Origin: Marinobacter psychrophilus
Lineage (GTDB): Bacteria; Pseudomonadota; Gammaproteobacteria; Pseudomonadales; Oleiphilaceae
NCBI RefSeq assembly: GCF_001043175.1
Contig: NZ_CP011494.1
Coordinates: 930,001 to 994,000 of the forward strand
Direction: 5' to 3'
Length of the DNA stretch: 64,000 nucleotides
A program made the translations under genes and the position numbers. The notes under the pieces were generated by a model, which was not told the origin of the DNA, did not search any database, and saw only the letters and a program-made list of their open reading frames with translations. Of this stretch, positions 1 through 7,847 are shown piece by piece. The stretch's first letter is position 1; the number at the start of each line of letters is the position of its first letter.

Positions 1-190
1 AGGATAGGACCGAACTCCGCTAGCCGCTGGAGCACCGTTTAAGCTTTCAGGGCGGGCTGAAACAGGCGATTTTTGCGGCTAATGAATATCGGGTTCAACC
101 GTTTGTGCATGGTTGTTTTGCGCACCGCTGACGATACTTTGCGTTAATATAGCCTTTACTTATAAATCACGTGCCATAAGGAATACCTTA
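1..190. other. window edge and leader of the CRP-HDOD gene
   Basis: No gene can be assigned. One plus-strand frame is open from base 1 to a TAA at 40-42, and could be the last codons of an upstream gene, but it is too short to identify. The sequence AAGGAA at about 178-183 is the ribosome binding site of the gene starting at 191. Confidence 0.4.
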
Positions 191-1444
191 ATGAAAGGTC
201 AGGAAAGCCTGTCACTTCGCCAGCTAAAAGCTTTCCAGCCTTTGAACAAGCTAACCGATGATGAGCTTGTGCTGCTGGCCAGCCGTGCCGAACGCTGTGT
301 GTTTAAAGCGGGCAAGGGCGTCATGCAACGCGGTGCTTGTGACGGCCAAGAGTTTTTTCTGTTGGCCGGCGAAGTAGAGCTAACGTCCGAAGACGGCCGT
401 CAAGTCCGCATTACGGCCGGCAGCGAGCGTGCGCAGAACCCCATCGCCCGCCTGCAGCCGCGAATGTATGATGTAAGAGCGGTAAAGCCCAGTGAGTTTT
501 TGGTGATTGCCCAAGATGTCTTGGCGCAAATGCTGGGACGGGCACCGATGGAACAGGAGGAGATGCAAGCCAGTGATGGCGATCAAGTTAGCAGCGAGCA
601 GCAGCAACTGTTGATGGAGTTCTATTCTGAGCTGCGTTCGAATAAGGTTCGGCTGCCCAGTGTGCCGGATGTAGCGTGGAAAGTGCGGCGTCTGGTAGAC
701 CGGGAGGATGCTGGGGTAGATCAGGTCGCTATGGCTATATCGGCAGATCCGGCAATGTCTGCGAAGCTGGTGCGAGCTTGCAACAGTCCTCTTTATCGCG
801 GCTTTACCGATGTCCGCAATGTACGTGAGACAGTGGTACGTCTGGGTCTGAAGACAACCCGCCAATTGGTGACCGTATTTGCCATGCGTGACGTGTTTAA
901 GAGTCGTCAGCCGTTGCTGCAGAAACACATGGAGCGTTTATGGCAGCACTCTCGCGAAATGGCAGCGCTGTGCTGGGTGCTGGCTGATGAGGCTACCAAT
1001 ATCAACCCGGAAGAGGCCATGTTAGCCGGGTTGCTGCACGACATTGGGGTGGTGCCAATATTAGTGCACGCTGAGCATTATCCTCATTTGTTTAACGACG
1101 ACGATCGCTTATTGACAGTTATAGCAGAGCTGCGCGCAGATACGGGTACCGGGGTGCTGGAAAACTGGGCGTTTCCTGCACCGTTTTTAGAAGCGATCCG
1201 CCATGCTCAAGACTGGAATTATAACAGCGATCAGCCGCAACCACAGTTGGTAGACATAGTGATCGTGGCGAAAATGCACGCCATGATTGGTTCTGGCGAG
1301 AGCGAGGGGTTGCCACGTTTTGATCAGTTGCCTGCTTACAGCCGTCTGGGCGGGCTTGAGCTGAATGCGTCGCGCAGCCTGGACTTGTTAACCCGCGCCC
1401 GCAGTCGTGTGGATGAAATAAAACAGCTGCTGGCAATTCGTTAG
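191..1444 (+). CDS. cyclic-nucleotide-binding-like and HDOD domain protein
   Basis: A 417-residue soluble protein. The N-terminal part (about 10-130) reads like a CRP-type cNMP-binding fold, with a stretch FFLLAGEVELTSEDG typical of its beta roll. The C-terminal part (about 165-360) is an HDOD domain, with LPSVPDVAWKVRRLV, SADPAMSAKLVRACNSP and LAGLLHDIGVV. HDOD proteins are non-enzymatic relatives of HD phosphohydrolases and usually act in signalling. I chose the ATG at 191 because AAGGAA precedes it and the 26-residue extension from 113 has no domain sequence. The convergent neighbour ends six bases downstream. Target and ligand are unknown; several cNMP-ligand residues are not evident, so the sensor half may bind something else or nothing. 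Confidence 0.85.
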   Translation: MKGQESLSLRQLKAFQPLNKLTDDELVLLASRAERCVFKAGKGVMQRGACDGQEFFLLAGEVELTSEDGRQVRITAGSERAQNPIARLQPRMYDVRAVKPSEFLVIAQDVLAQMLGRAPMEQEEMQASDGDQVSSEQQQLLMEFYSELRSNKVRLPSVPDVAWKVRRLVDREDAGVDQVAMAISADPAMSAKLVRACNSPLYRGFTDVRNVRETVVRLGLKTTRQLVTVFAMRDVFKSRQPLLQKHMERLWQHSREMAALCWVLADEATNINPEEAMLAGLLHDIGVVPILVHAEHYPHLFNDDDRLLTVIAELRADTGTGVLENWAFPAPFLEAIRHAQDWNYNSDQPQPQLVDIVIVAKMHAMIGSGESEGLPRFDQLPAYSRLGGLELNASRSLDLLTRARSRVDEIKQLLAIR

Positions 1445-1450
1445 GCTCAT

Positions 1451-2902
1451 TCAGCTGACGGCCGGCGCGTAGTCGGCCAGCGCCTGGGGCCAACGCAAAT
1501 AAAGATAGCCTCCGCAAAATACTAACCAAGCCGTGAAAGCCGCCGCGGTTGTGCTGTCTGGATAGAGTGCGATGCGGTCATAACGACTGTAGCTTGCGCG
1601 TACTAAACCAGTGACTGCCAGTCCCAGCAGCAAACCGCCCACAATATCGCTAAACCAGTGCACACCCAAATAAAGCCGACTTAGCGCCACCGGAAGCAGT
1701 GGCAGCGATGCCAGCGTATATATCTGCCAGCGTTTACGAGCGCCGGCTTCGGCTGCAATAAAACTAGCCGCAAGGGTTACCAGCACCGTAATGCCGGCGG
1801 TATGGCCGCTGGGAAATGAAGCGGATTGGGGCGGTGCAAACACTATTTCCGGTCGTGCTGCAGCAAAACCATTTTTCAGAGCCCACACTAGAACAGTGGT
1901 CAGCACGCCGGCGGCCAGGCAGTGCAGTGCGCCGGCGTAAAAACCACGAAACGCCAAGGCGAGACAGGCCAGCGCGGTGGCTATCAGTAAAATTGCCGGG
2001 TCGCTTAACGAGGTAATCGCAATAGCGGGTATATCTAGCAGCGGTTGGCGCCAAGCCGCGAACCATTCTAGAACTGCTTGATCAAAAGGCCGCAGAATAT
2101 CGGTAAATACCGTAAGCTGGCCCCACAACACAAACAGACTGGCGCTGCCCAGACCCAGCATAAGAGATGCCAGCGGAAACTCGCCCTGGTTAGTAGGGCG
2201 TTGCTTGCTGTACAGGTGCCAGAATCGATGGCTAGCACGGTAATTTTGCATAAGCTGCTCCAGATACTGGTATACCCGGCCGTGGCCCGTTAGGCCCAGG
2301 TGTGCGCGAAATAACACCAAATACACCAGCAACAGAACCCCCACGCTTACCAAGCTAACGGCATAGACGTGGGGCGGTGGCCGTAACTCTGACGTAAGCG
2401 CGCTGCCTACGAGAAACCCCGGCAATACGTAAACGGGTGCCCATGCAATAGCCGAGCTGATATTGAAGACGAAAAAGCGGTGCCAAGGCATCCAAAGCGC
2501 ACCCGCAACCAGGGGAATGATGGGCCTGATCGGGCCAATAAAGCGCCCTGCCACAATACTAAAGGCGCCGTGCCGGTAAAAAAAGGCCTCTCCGCGGGTC
2601 ACGATGGCCGGGTAACGGCTCATGGGCCAAACGTTATTAAGCCTTCCGGTTAGCAGGCGCCCGAGGGCAAAGCTCAGGGTATCGCCGACAATGGCGCCAA
2701 AAAACACCCAGAAGAGGGCCTCGCCCAGTGCCATACCGGTCTGTCCGGCCAAGGCAGTTAACGCAAACAGAATGGCCACGCCGGGTACCAGTAGACCGGC
2801 AATCGCCAGCGACTCCACTAGGGCAGTTGCAAACAGCGCGGCGCTTAACCAGCCCGGATTTGCAGCCACTAAAGCGCTCAGCTCACCCAGCCAGCTCTGC
2901 AT
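1451..2902 (-). CDS. DedA-family / PAP2 phosphatase fusion membrane protein
   Basis: A 483-residue inner-membrane protein joining two modules. Residues 1 to about 200 are a DedA (SNARE-associated/VTT) domain, with the family segments GLLVPGVAILF, FWVFFGAIVGDTLSFALGR and FYRHGAFSIVAGRFIGPIRPIIPLVAG split over hydrophobic helices. Residues about 270-445 are a type-2 phosphatidic acid phosphatase domain with all three motifs: KNGFAAARP, PSGH and SRLYLGVHWFSD. DedA proteins include undecaprenyl-phosphate or phospholipid flippases, and PAP2 enzymes remove phosphate from lipid phosphates or undecaprenyl pyrophosphate. A coupled lipid-carrier dephosphorylation and recycling role is inferred. The next minus-strand gene ends at base 2902, so the coding regions touch. 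Confidence 0.88.
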   Translation of the reverse strand: MQSWLGELSALVAANPGWLSAALFATALVESLAIAGLLVPGVAILFALTALAGQTGMALGEALFWVFFGAIVGDTLSFALGRLLTGRLNNVWPMSRYPAIVTRGEAFFYRHGAFSIVAGRFIGPIRPIIPLVAGALWMPWHRFFVFNISSAIAWAPVYVLPGFLVGSALTSELRPPPHVYAVSLVSVGVLLLVYLVLFRAHLGLTGHGRVYQYLEQLMQNYRASHRFWHLYSKQRPTNQGEFPLASLMLGLGSASLFVLWGQLTVFTDILRPFDQAVLEWFAAWRQPLLDIPAIAITSLSDPAILLIATALACLALAFRGFYAGALHCLAAGVLTTVLVWALKNGFAAARPEIVFAPPQSASFPSGHTAGITVLVTLAASFIAAEAGARKRWQIYTLASLPLLPVALSRLYLGVHWFSDIVGGLLLGLAVTGLVRASYSRYDRIALYPDSTTAAAFTAWLVFCGGYLYLRWPQALADYAPAVS

Positions 2903-3897
2903 TATAAAGCTACGGTTCCGGGCACAAACCGCACACTGTTGCCGCCCGTTTTACGGACCTGACTGGCGCCGATATGGGCCCTTTTTATTAAAGCGTTGCT
3001 TTCGCTATCAGCTGGCAGGCGCGTGGTGCAGCCTAAACTGACGCTGCTGCTTTCAACCGGCAGCCATTGCCGTTCGGCGATCGTGCGACGAATGCGCTCG
3101 GCGATTACTCGCGCGCCCTCCTCTGGGGTGAATGGCAATATCAGGAACAGAGTCGATTGACTCAGGGTATAAAGAGTATCGCCGGCGCGAATGATTTCGA
3201 ACAGCTGCTGAATAATTTGCCGCTGCAAGGCAGTCAGGGTGTCGTTGCCATGCAGGGTCGCCACTTCATTAGCGTGATCTATATCCAGAGCAATCACCGA
3301 CAATGGGTGTCCGGTTGCCTCGGCTCGGCTGATTTCCTGTTGCAGGTTTTCGTCAAGAAACCGGCCGTGGTGAGCCCCAGTCGACGGATCGATAATGGTC
3401 AGGTCATTCGCAGATTGCGCCATGGTACTGTAGCGCCGAACTGCCAGCGCGCCGGTTCCAATTAGCATGGCCATACCACCGAAAGCCGCCAGAGCTTCTG
3501 TGGTTCCGGCTTTCAGCATTAACAGCAGTGTCATCAGTACCAGCAATAACAGCGACAGGCCCAAGCCTTCGCGCAACGGCAGAATGAGCAAGTTCAGCGC
3601 TAGCAAAGGCATTGCCCAGTGGCCGGCAACCTGACTCTGACTGGCAGCGCTGGTCGCCAGTACGGCGCCATTGAGGGTGCATAGCACAACAAAATGACCT
3701 TTTGCGATCAATTGCTGACGCCTGTTCATAATGGTGTAGGCCAGGCCCGATCCGGCCAATACAGCCATAGCCAGAGCAATAAAAAACAACCCATAAAAGC
3801 CGTAACGCAGATTTAGCAAGCCCAGCATCAGCAGGAATAGAGCGGTTAGCAGGTACGCTATGCCGTGGGTGCGGGTGCGCAGCCGGGTTTCGATCAT
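2902..3897 (-). CDS. membrane protein with degenerate GGDEF domain
   Basis: A 331-residue protein. Residues 1 to about 150 hold several hydrophobic helices (for example LLTALFLLMLGLLNL), and residues about 165-325 form a GGDEF-type fold (TIIDPSTGAHHGRFLDENL, SVIALDIDHANEVATLHG). At the site where active diguanylate cyclases have GGDEF the sequence is LSQSTLF, so cyclase activity is unlikely. A regulatory or binding role is inferred. The gene overlaps the upstream gene by four bases, indicating translational coupling, and is followed directly by the DedA-PAP2 gene, so the three probably form one operon. Confidence 0.8.
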   Translation of the reverse strand: MIETRLRTRTHGIAYLLTALFLLMLGLLNLRYGFYGLFFIALAMAVLAGSGLAYTIMNRRQQLIAKGHFVVLCTLNGAVLATSAASQSQVAGHWAMPLLALNLLILPLREGLGLSLLLLVLMTLLLMLKAGTTEALAAFGGMAMLIGTGALAVRRYSTMAQSANDLTIIDPSTGAHHGRFLDENLQQEISRAEATGHPLSVIALDIDHANEVATLHGNDTLTALQRQIIQQLFEIIRAGDTLYTLSQSTLFLILPFTPEEGARVIAERIRRTIAERQWLPVESSSVSLGCTTRLPADSESNALIKRAHIGASQVRKTGGNSVRFVPGTVAL

Positions 3898-4886
3898 GTC
3901 CTTGGCTCCTGGTTAGGCCCATTGAAGGGTTGGCTGTTATTACCCGCGTGTTGCTGGGCTCTGCGCAACACGCCGGTAACGCTGTGTTGCAGGCTGTTGG
4001 CGTCATCGCCGATGTTGAGCCCGGCGGTGCCGGTGCTGAGTGTCGTTGTTAGCTGGTGACTGTTTAGCAGTTGTTGCACGCCGTGCTGCAGAGCCTGAGC
4101 CTGCCGCGAGGCCTGGGGGCTGGTGATACCGGGAAGAATGATCAAGAACTGAAGATCTGCGACGCGATAATAAGCGTCAAAGTCGCGGATGTGGCTGTGC
4201 AAATAGCGCCCGATTTGCGGCAGAATTGAACGCAAATCGGCGCCCGCCGGCTCTGCATCGTTGCTGGGTTTTAACGCCAACATGATGACTGACAGGGTTG
4301 TGCCTTCACGCTCGCTGCGTTGAATCTCTTTATTTAAATCGGAGGTCAGATGTTGCTGGCTGGCGGCGTTGGTGAGCTCGTCGGTGCGGCGCAGGGGCAT
4401 TAGTTGGCGGCGTTTGAACTCCAGCAGAAATACCAGTACTAGGCTGAGGAGCAGGGTCAGAAAAAAAGCGCCGATCGTCTGGTGGCGTTGGGCAATGCCG
4501 CTGGCTTGGTACACCGTAAACATGGCGATGGCGACAACCGCAACAATGGCAACCCACGCGCCGCGCCGCGGCACTGCAACATAGGCCAACAGTGGCAGGC
4601 CGTAGAGCCAGTAACTCATAAACCACCGGTCGGTAAAGGCGGCAGTGGCCACCAAAAGCATCAGAATGATAAAAAATCCGGCGCGCAGGGCAGGCCAAGG
4701 CGCGGCACCATGGCGTTTGTGGAACGTCGGGCTGCACACCACAATGCCGCCAACCGTTGCAGCGCAGGCAGCTAACAGTGGTTCACTTGCCAGCACACAG
4801 AGCGCAGCCATAACTGCAGAACCGATGAAGGCGCCGTGGGCAAGGTGTTTTAACAGCACAGAGTTGGCCATCGTGGCCATGTTCAT
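3894..4886 (-). CDS. membrane protein with degenerate GGDEF domain, paralogue of next gene
   Basis: A 330-residue protein with the same plan as its downstream neighbour: about six hydrophobic segments in residues 10-165, then a GGDEF-like domain (RRTDELTNAASQQHLTSDL, SVIMLALKPSNDAEPAGADL). The signature site reads YRVADLQFLIILPG, so the catalytic GGDEF/GGEEF residues are absent here too. The pair probably arose by duplication. The start at 4886 (MNMATMANS) could also be one of the ATGs just after it. It diverges from proA, with a 12-bp palindrome in the space between. Confidence 0.78.
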   Translation of the reverse strand: MNMATMANSVLLKHLAHGAFIGSAVMAALCVLASEPLLAACAATVGGIVVCSPTFHKRHGAAPWPALRAGFFIILMLLVATAAFTDRWFMSYWLYGLPLLAYVAVPRRGAWVAIVAVVAIAMFTVYQASGIAQRHQTIGAFFLTLLLSLVLVFLLEFKRRQLMPLRRTDELTNAASQQHLTSDLNKEIQRSEREGTTLSVIMLALKPSNDAEPAGADLRSILPQIGRYLHSHIRDFDAYYRVADLQFLIILPGITSPQASRQAQALQHGVQQLLNSHQLTTTLSTGTAGLNIGDDANSLQHSVTGVLRRAQQHAGNNSQPFNGPNQEPRT

Positions 4887-4926
4887 GTTCCTTTATAATG
4901 ACAACTGGTTTTCGGAATTTGAGGTT

Positions 4927-4938
4927 CGAGTATACTCG
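4927..4938. promoter_or_regulatory. 12-bp palindrome in the divergent promoter region
   Basis: CGAGTATACTCG is a perfect palindrome lying between the divergent degenerate-GGDEF gene and proA, 41 bases from the former's start codon. It may be an operator. No regulator can be named from the sequence. Confidence 0.3.
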
Positions 4939-5016
4939 TTGTTTGGGGTGCGTACTTGAATGCAGACAGGTAAAGTTATGGCTCTTGCGATATCAGGATT
5001 CAAAGGTAACAAGCGG

Positions 5017-6273
5017 ATGGACATTGCAGCATATATGAAGGAAGTGGGTGCCCAGGCTCGTGCAGCATCGAAACACGTTGCCCGATCAACCACAGCGGTT
5101 CGTAATCAGGCGCTGCTGGCGATGGCTCAGGCTCTGGATGCCGCCCGCGACGAACTGGCAGAGGCCAATCAACAGGATCTTTCTGCGGCCAAGGCCAGTG
5201 GCCTCGATAGCGCTATGCTGGACCGCTTGGAACTGACGCCGGCGCGAGTAGACGCCATGATTGAAGGGCTGCTGCAGGTGGCCGGCCTGGCAGACCCGAT
5301 TGGCGCAATAACCGACATGGCCTACAGGCCATCGGGCATTCAGGTCGGTAAAATGCGTGTGCCGCTGGGTGTTGTCGGGATTATTTATGAGTCACGCCCG
5401 AACGTGACGGTTGAGGCAGCCAGCCTTTGTCTGAAGTCTGGTAACGCCGCAATATTGCGCGGCGGATCTGAATCCATTCACTCCAATCAGGCGATTGCGC
5501 GCTGTATTACCAGTGGATTGGCTCAAGCCGGTCTGCCGGAAACGGCTGTTCAGGTTATTGCCACCACCGATCGCGCCGCAGTGGGTGAGTTGATCACTAT
5601 GCCGCAGTACGTTGATGTTATTGTACCGCGCGGTGGCAAAGGCTTGATTGAACGGGTTAGCCGCGACGCCCGGGTTCCGGTGATCAAGCACCTTGATGGC
5701 GTATGTCACGTTTATATTGACAGTCACGCCGATCCTGAAAAAGCGCTGGCGGTGGCCGTGAACGCCAAAACTCAACGTTACGGCACCTGTAATACCATGG
5801 AAACTTTACTGGTGGATGAGGAAATCGCCGCCGATATGCTGCCACTGCTGAACGCTGCGTTCGTAGAAAAAGGGGTAGAACTGCGCGGCTGCGAGCGCAG
5901 TCGGGAAATTGTCAGCGAAATGACGCCGGCGACAGAAGCCGACTGGGAAGCAGAATACCTAGCCCCGATTCTTGCAATAAAGATAGTTGATGGTCTGGAC
6001 GGCGCTATTGCTCATATCAGTCAGTTCAGCTCTCGGCATACTGACAGCATTATCACCGAAAATTACACCCGCGCCCGGCGCTTTCTTACCGAAGTGGATT
6101 CCAGCTCGGTAATGGTGAATGCCTCCACTCGCTTTGCCGATGGTTTCGAATACGGTCTGGGCGCGGAAATTGGAATTTCCACTGACAAAATTCACGCCCG
6201 TGGGCCAGTGGGGCTGGAGGGCCTGACGTCGCAAAAGTACGTGGTGTTCGGTGACGGTCATATCCGGGTTTAG
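5017..6273 (+). CDS. proA: glutamate-5-semialdehyde dehydrogenase (gamma-glutamyl phosphate reductase)
   Basis: Second enzyme of proline synthesis: it reduces gamma-glutamyl phosphate to glutamate-5-semialdehyde with NADPH in the cytoplasm. The aldehyde-dehydrogenase fold is clear: [30 protein letters not shown] for cofactor and substrate binding, the catalytic cysteine in [13 protein letters not shown], and the end motif [18 protein letters not shown] start it at [11 protein letters not shown], giving 418 residues, close to the 417 of E. coli ProA. The reading frame stays open to 4960 (19 more residues), so the upstream ATGs at 4960 and 4978 are possible. It heads a row of plus-strand genes, with nadD starting four bases after the stop. 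Confidence 0.96.
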   Translation: MDIAAYMKEVGAQARAASKHVARSTTAVRNQALLAMAQALDAARDELAEANQQDLSAAKASGLDSAMLDRLELTPARVDAMIEGLLQVAGLADPIGAITDMAYRPSGIQVGKMRVPLGVVGIIYESRPNVTVEAASLCLKSGNAAILRGGSESIHSNQAIARCITSGLAQAGLPETAVQVIATTDRAAVGELITMPQYVDVIVPRGGKGLIERVSRDARVPVIKHLDGVCHVYIDSHADPEKALAVAVNAKTQRYGTCNTMETLLVDEEIAADMLPLLNAAFVEKGVELRGCERSREIVSEMTPATEADWEAEYLAPILAIKIVDGLDGAIAHISQFSSRHTDSIITENYTRARRFLTEVDSSSVMVNASTRFADGFEYGLGAEIGISTDKIHARGPVGLEGLTSQKYVVFGDGHIRV

Positions 6274-6276
6274 CGC

Positions 6277-6927
6277 ATGCACGTAATTTATGGTGGAACC
6301 TTTGATCCGGTGCACCACGGCCACCTGCGACTGGGCCTTGAGCTCAAGGACTATCTGGGAGTGGCTCAGGTGCATCTGGTGCCCAGCTATACTCCGCCGC
6401 ATCGCGGCGCGACAGGTGCAACCGCTGATCAGCGACTCCGGCTTTTGCAACTGGCGATTGCGGACGAACCGGCGTTGGCGATTGACTCGCGCGAGTTGGA
6501 CCGCGGCGGCAAATCTTTTACCGCCGACACCCTGCGCCAACTGCGCGCCGAATTGGGCCCGGATTGCCCACTGGTGATGGCGGTGGGTACCGATGCGTTT
6601 GCCGGCTTTGATCGCTGGCGCCAGTGGCAGGAAATTCTGGGATTGGCGCATGTGGTGGTAGTCAGCCGCCCCGGGCCGACGTTAGACCCACAGGGTGTGC
6701 CCGCCGCTTTGCTGTTGAAACATTATGTCGAGCACGGCAGTGAGCTTAAAAGTTCGGCTTGTGGCCGAATTGTAATGTTTGCGCCGCCCTTGCTGGATAT
6801 TTCCGCGACCGCCATTCGTCAGCGTCTGGCAGAGGGTCATTCCGTGCGCTACCTGCTGCCTTGGCAAGCGCTGGCAGAAATTCACCGGCAAGGGCTCTAT
6901 GGTGCCTGCCCTGCGGTGGAACTTTAG
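6277..6927 (+). CDS. nadD: nicotinate-nucleotide adenylyltransferase
   Basis: Makes deamido-NAD from nicotinate mononucleotide and ATP, the central step of NAD synthesis. The N-terminal nucleotidyltransferase motif GGTFDPVHHGHLRL (residues 6-19) carries the HxGH-type signature, and the C-terminal ISATAIRQRL is the ISSTxxR-type motif that binds ATP phosphates. At 216 residues it has the normal length. The order proA-nadD-rsfS-rlmH is typical of gammaproteobacteria. Confidence 0.95.
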   Translation: MHVIYGGTFDPVHHGHLRLGLELKDYLGVAQVHLVPSYTPPHRGATGATADQRLRLLQLAIADEPALAIDSRELDRGGKSFTADTLRQLRAELGPDCPLVMAVGTDAFAGFDRWRQWQEILGLAHVVVVSRPGPTLDPQGVPAALLLKHYVEHGSELKSSACGRIVMFAPPLLDISATAIRQRLAEGHSVRYLLPWQALAEIHRQGLYGACPAVEL

Positions 6928-6996
6928 TGCTATAATCGGACTAATAGCGACTTTTCGGGCGGCCATTCTGGCCAGAGCCCGGGCAACAGGGTAATT

Positions 6997-7353
6997 ATGC
7001 AGGCCGAACAACTGAAAGATCTGGTAATAAACGCGCTGGAAGATGTCAAAGCCCAGGATTTAAGTGTCATTGATGTGCGCGAGCGCACCGGTATCACCGA
7101 TTTCATGGTTTTGGCGTCTGGCACGTCCAACCGACACCTGAAAGCGTTGGCCAATTCGGTCGTCGTTGACGCGAAAGAGCAGGGTGTTCGGGTTGATCAT
7201 ATAGAAGGCGCAGGCGGTAGCGACTGGATACTGGTGGATTTGGGTGACGTTGTAGTGCATGTAATGATGCCGGCGGCCCGCGAGTTTTACGATTTGGAAC
7301 GATTTTGGCGTGACGCTCCTGCACCTGACTTTGGTCTCGCGGGCGGCGAATAA
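6997..7353 (+). CDS. rsfS: ribosomal silencing factor RsfS
   Basis: A 118-residue protein of the Iojap/RsfS family, which binds ribosomal protein L14 and blocks subunit joining when nutrients are scarce. Family signatures visible are ALEDVKAQDLSVIDV, ITDFMVLASGTSNRHLKALA and EFYDLERFW near the end. It lies 69 bases after nadD and two bases before rlmH, the usual arrangement. Confidence 0.94.
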   Translation: MQAEQLKDLVINALEDVKAQDLSVIDVRERTGITDFMVLASGTSNRHLKALANSVVVDAKEQGVRVDHIEGAGGSDWILVDLGDVVVHVMMPAAREFYDLERFWRDAPAPDFGLAGGE

Positions 7354-7355
7354 CC

Positions 7356-7826
7356 ATGCGTTTACGTCTGATCTGCGTGGGGCAAAAAATGCCCGACTGG
7401 GTCAGCGCCGGTTATCTGGACTACGCTCGCCGCATGCCGCCGGAGCTATCCCTGGAGTTGGTTGAAATCGCCATGGCACACCGGGGTAAAAATCCGGACA
7501 TCCCCAGACTCATGCAGCGCGAAAGCGATGCCATTCTTGCCGCTACCCAACCGAAAGACCGGGTGGTGGCGCTGGAAGTGGGCGGGCGATCCTGGTCGAC
7601 GGAAAGGCTGGCTGCGCAACTTGAAAACTGGCAGCAGGACGGTCGCGACGTCAATTTCTTGGTGGGCGGGCCAGATGGGCTTGCGGAAGCCTGTCGCCAG
7701 CGCGCCGGCCAACAATGGTCTTTGTCGTCGCTGACGCTGCCTCACCCGCTGGTACGCATTGTGTTAGCGGAGCAGCTGTATCGAGCCTGGTCCATTACCC
7801 GCAATCATCCTTACCACAGGGCGTAA
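7356..7826 (+). CDS. rlmH: 23S rRNA pseudouridine-1915 N3-methyltransferase
   Basis: SPOUT-class methyltransferase that modifies pseudouridine 1915 in helix 69 of 23S rRNA on assembled 70S ribosomes. The 156-residue length matches RlmH. Visible signatures are the SAM-binding knot FLVGGPDGL and the conserved C-terminus HPLVRIVLAEQLYRAWSI followed by NHPYHR. It sits two bases after rsfS and 21 bases before mrdA. Confidence 0.96.
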   Translation: MRLRLICVGQKMPDWVSAGYLDYARRMPPELSLELVEIAMAHRGKNPDIPRLMQRESDAILAATQPKDRVVALEVGGRSWSTERLAAQLENWQQDGRDVNFLVGGPDGLAEACRQRAGQQWSLSSLTLPHPLVRIVLAEQLYRAWSITRNHPYHRA

Positions 7827-7847
7827 GGTGCACGATGGGAGTGCTTC

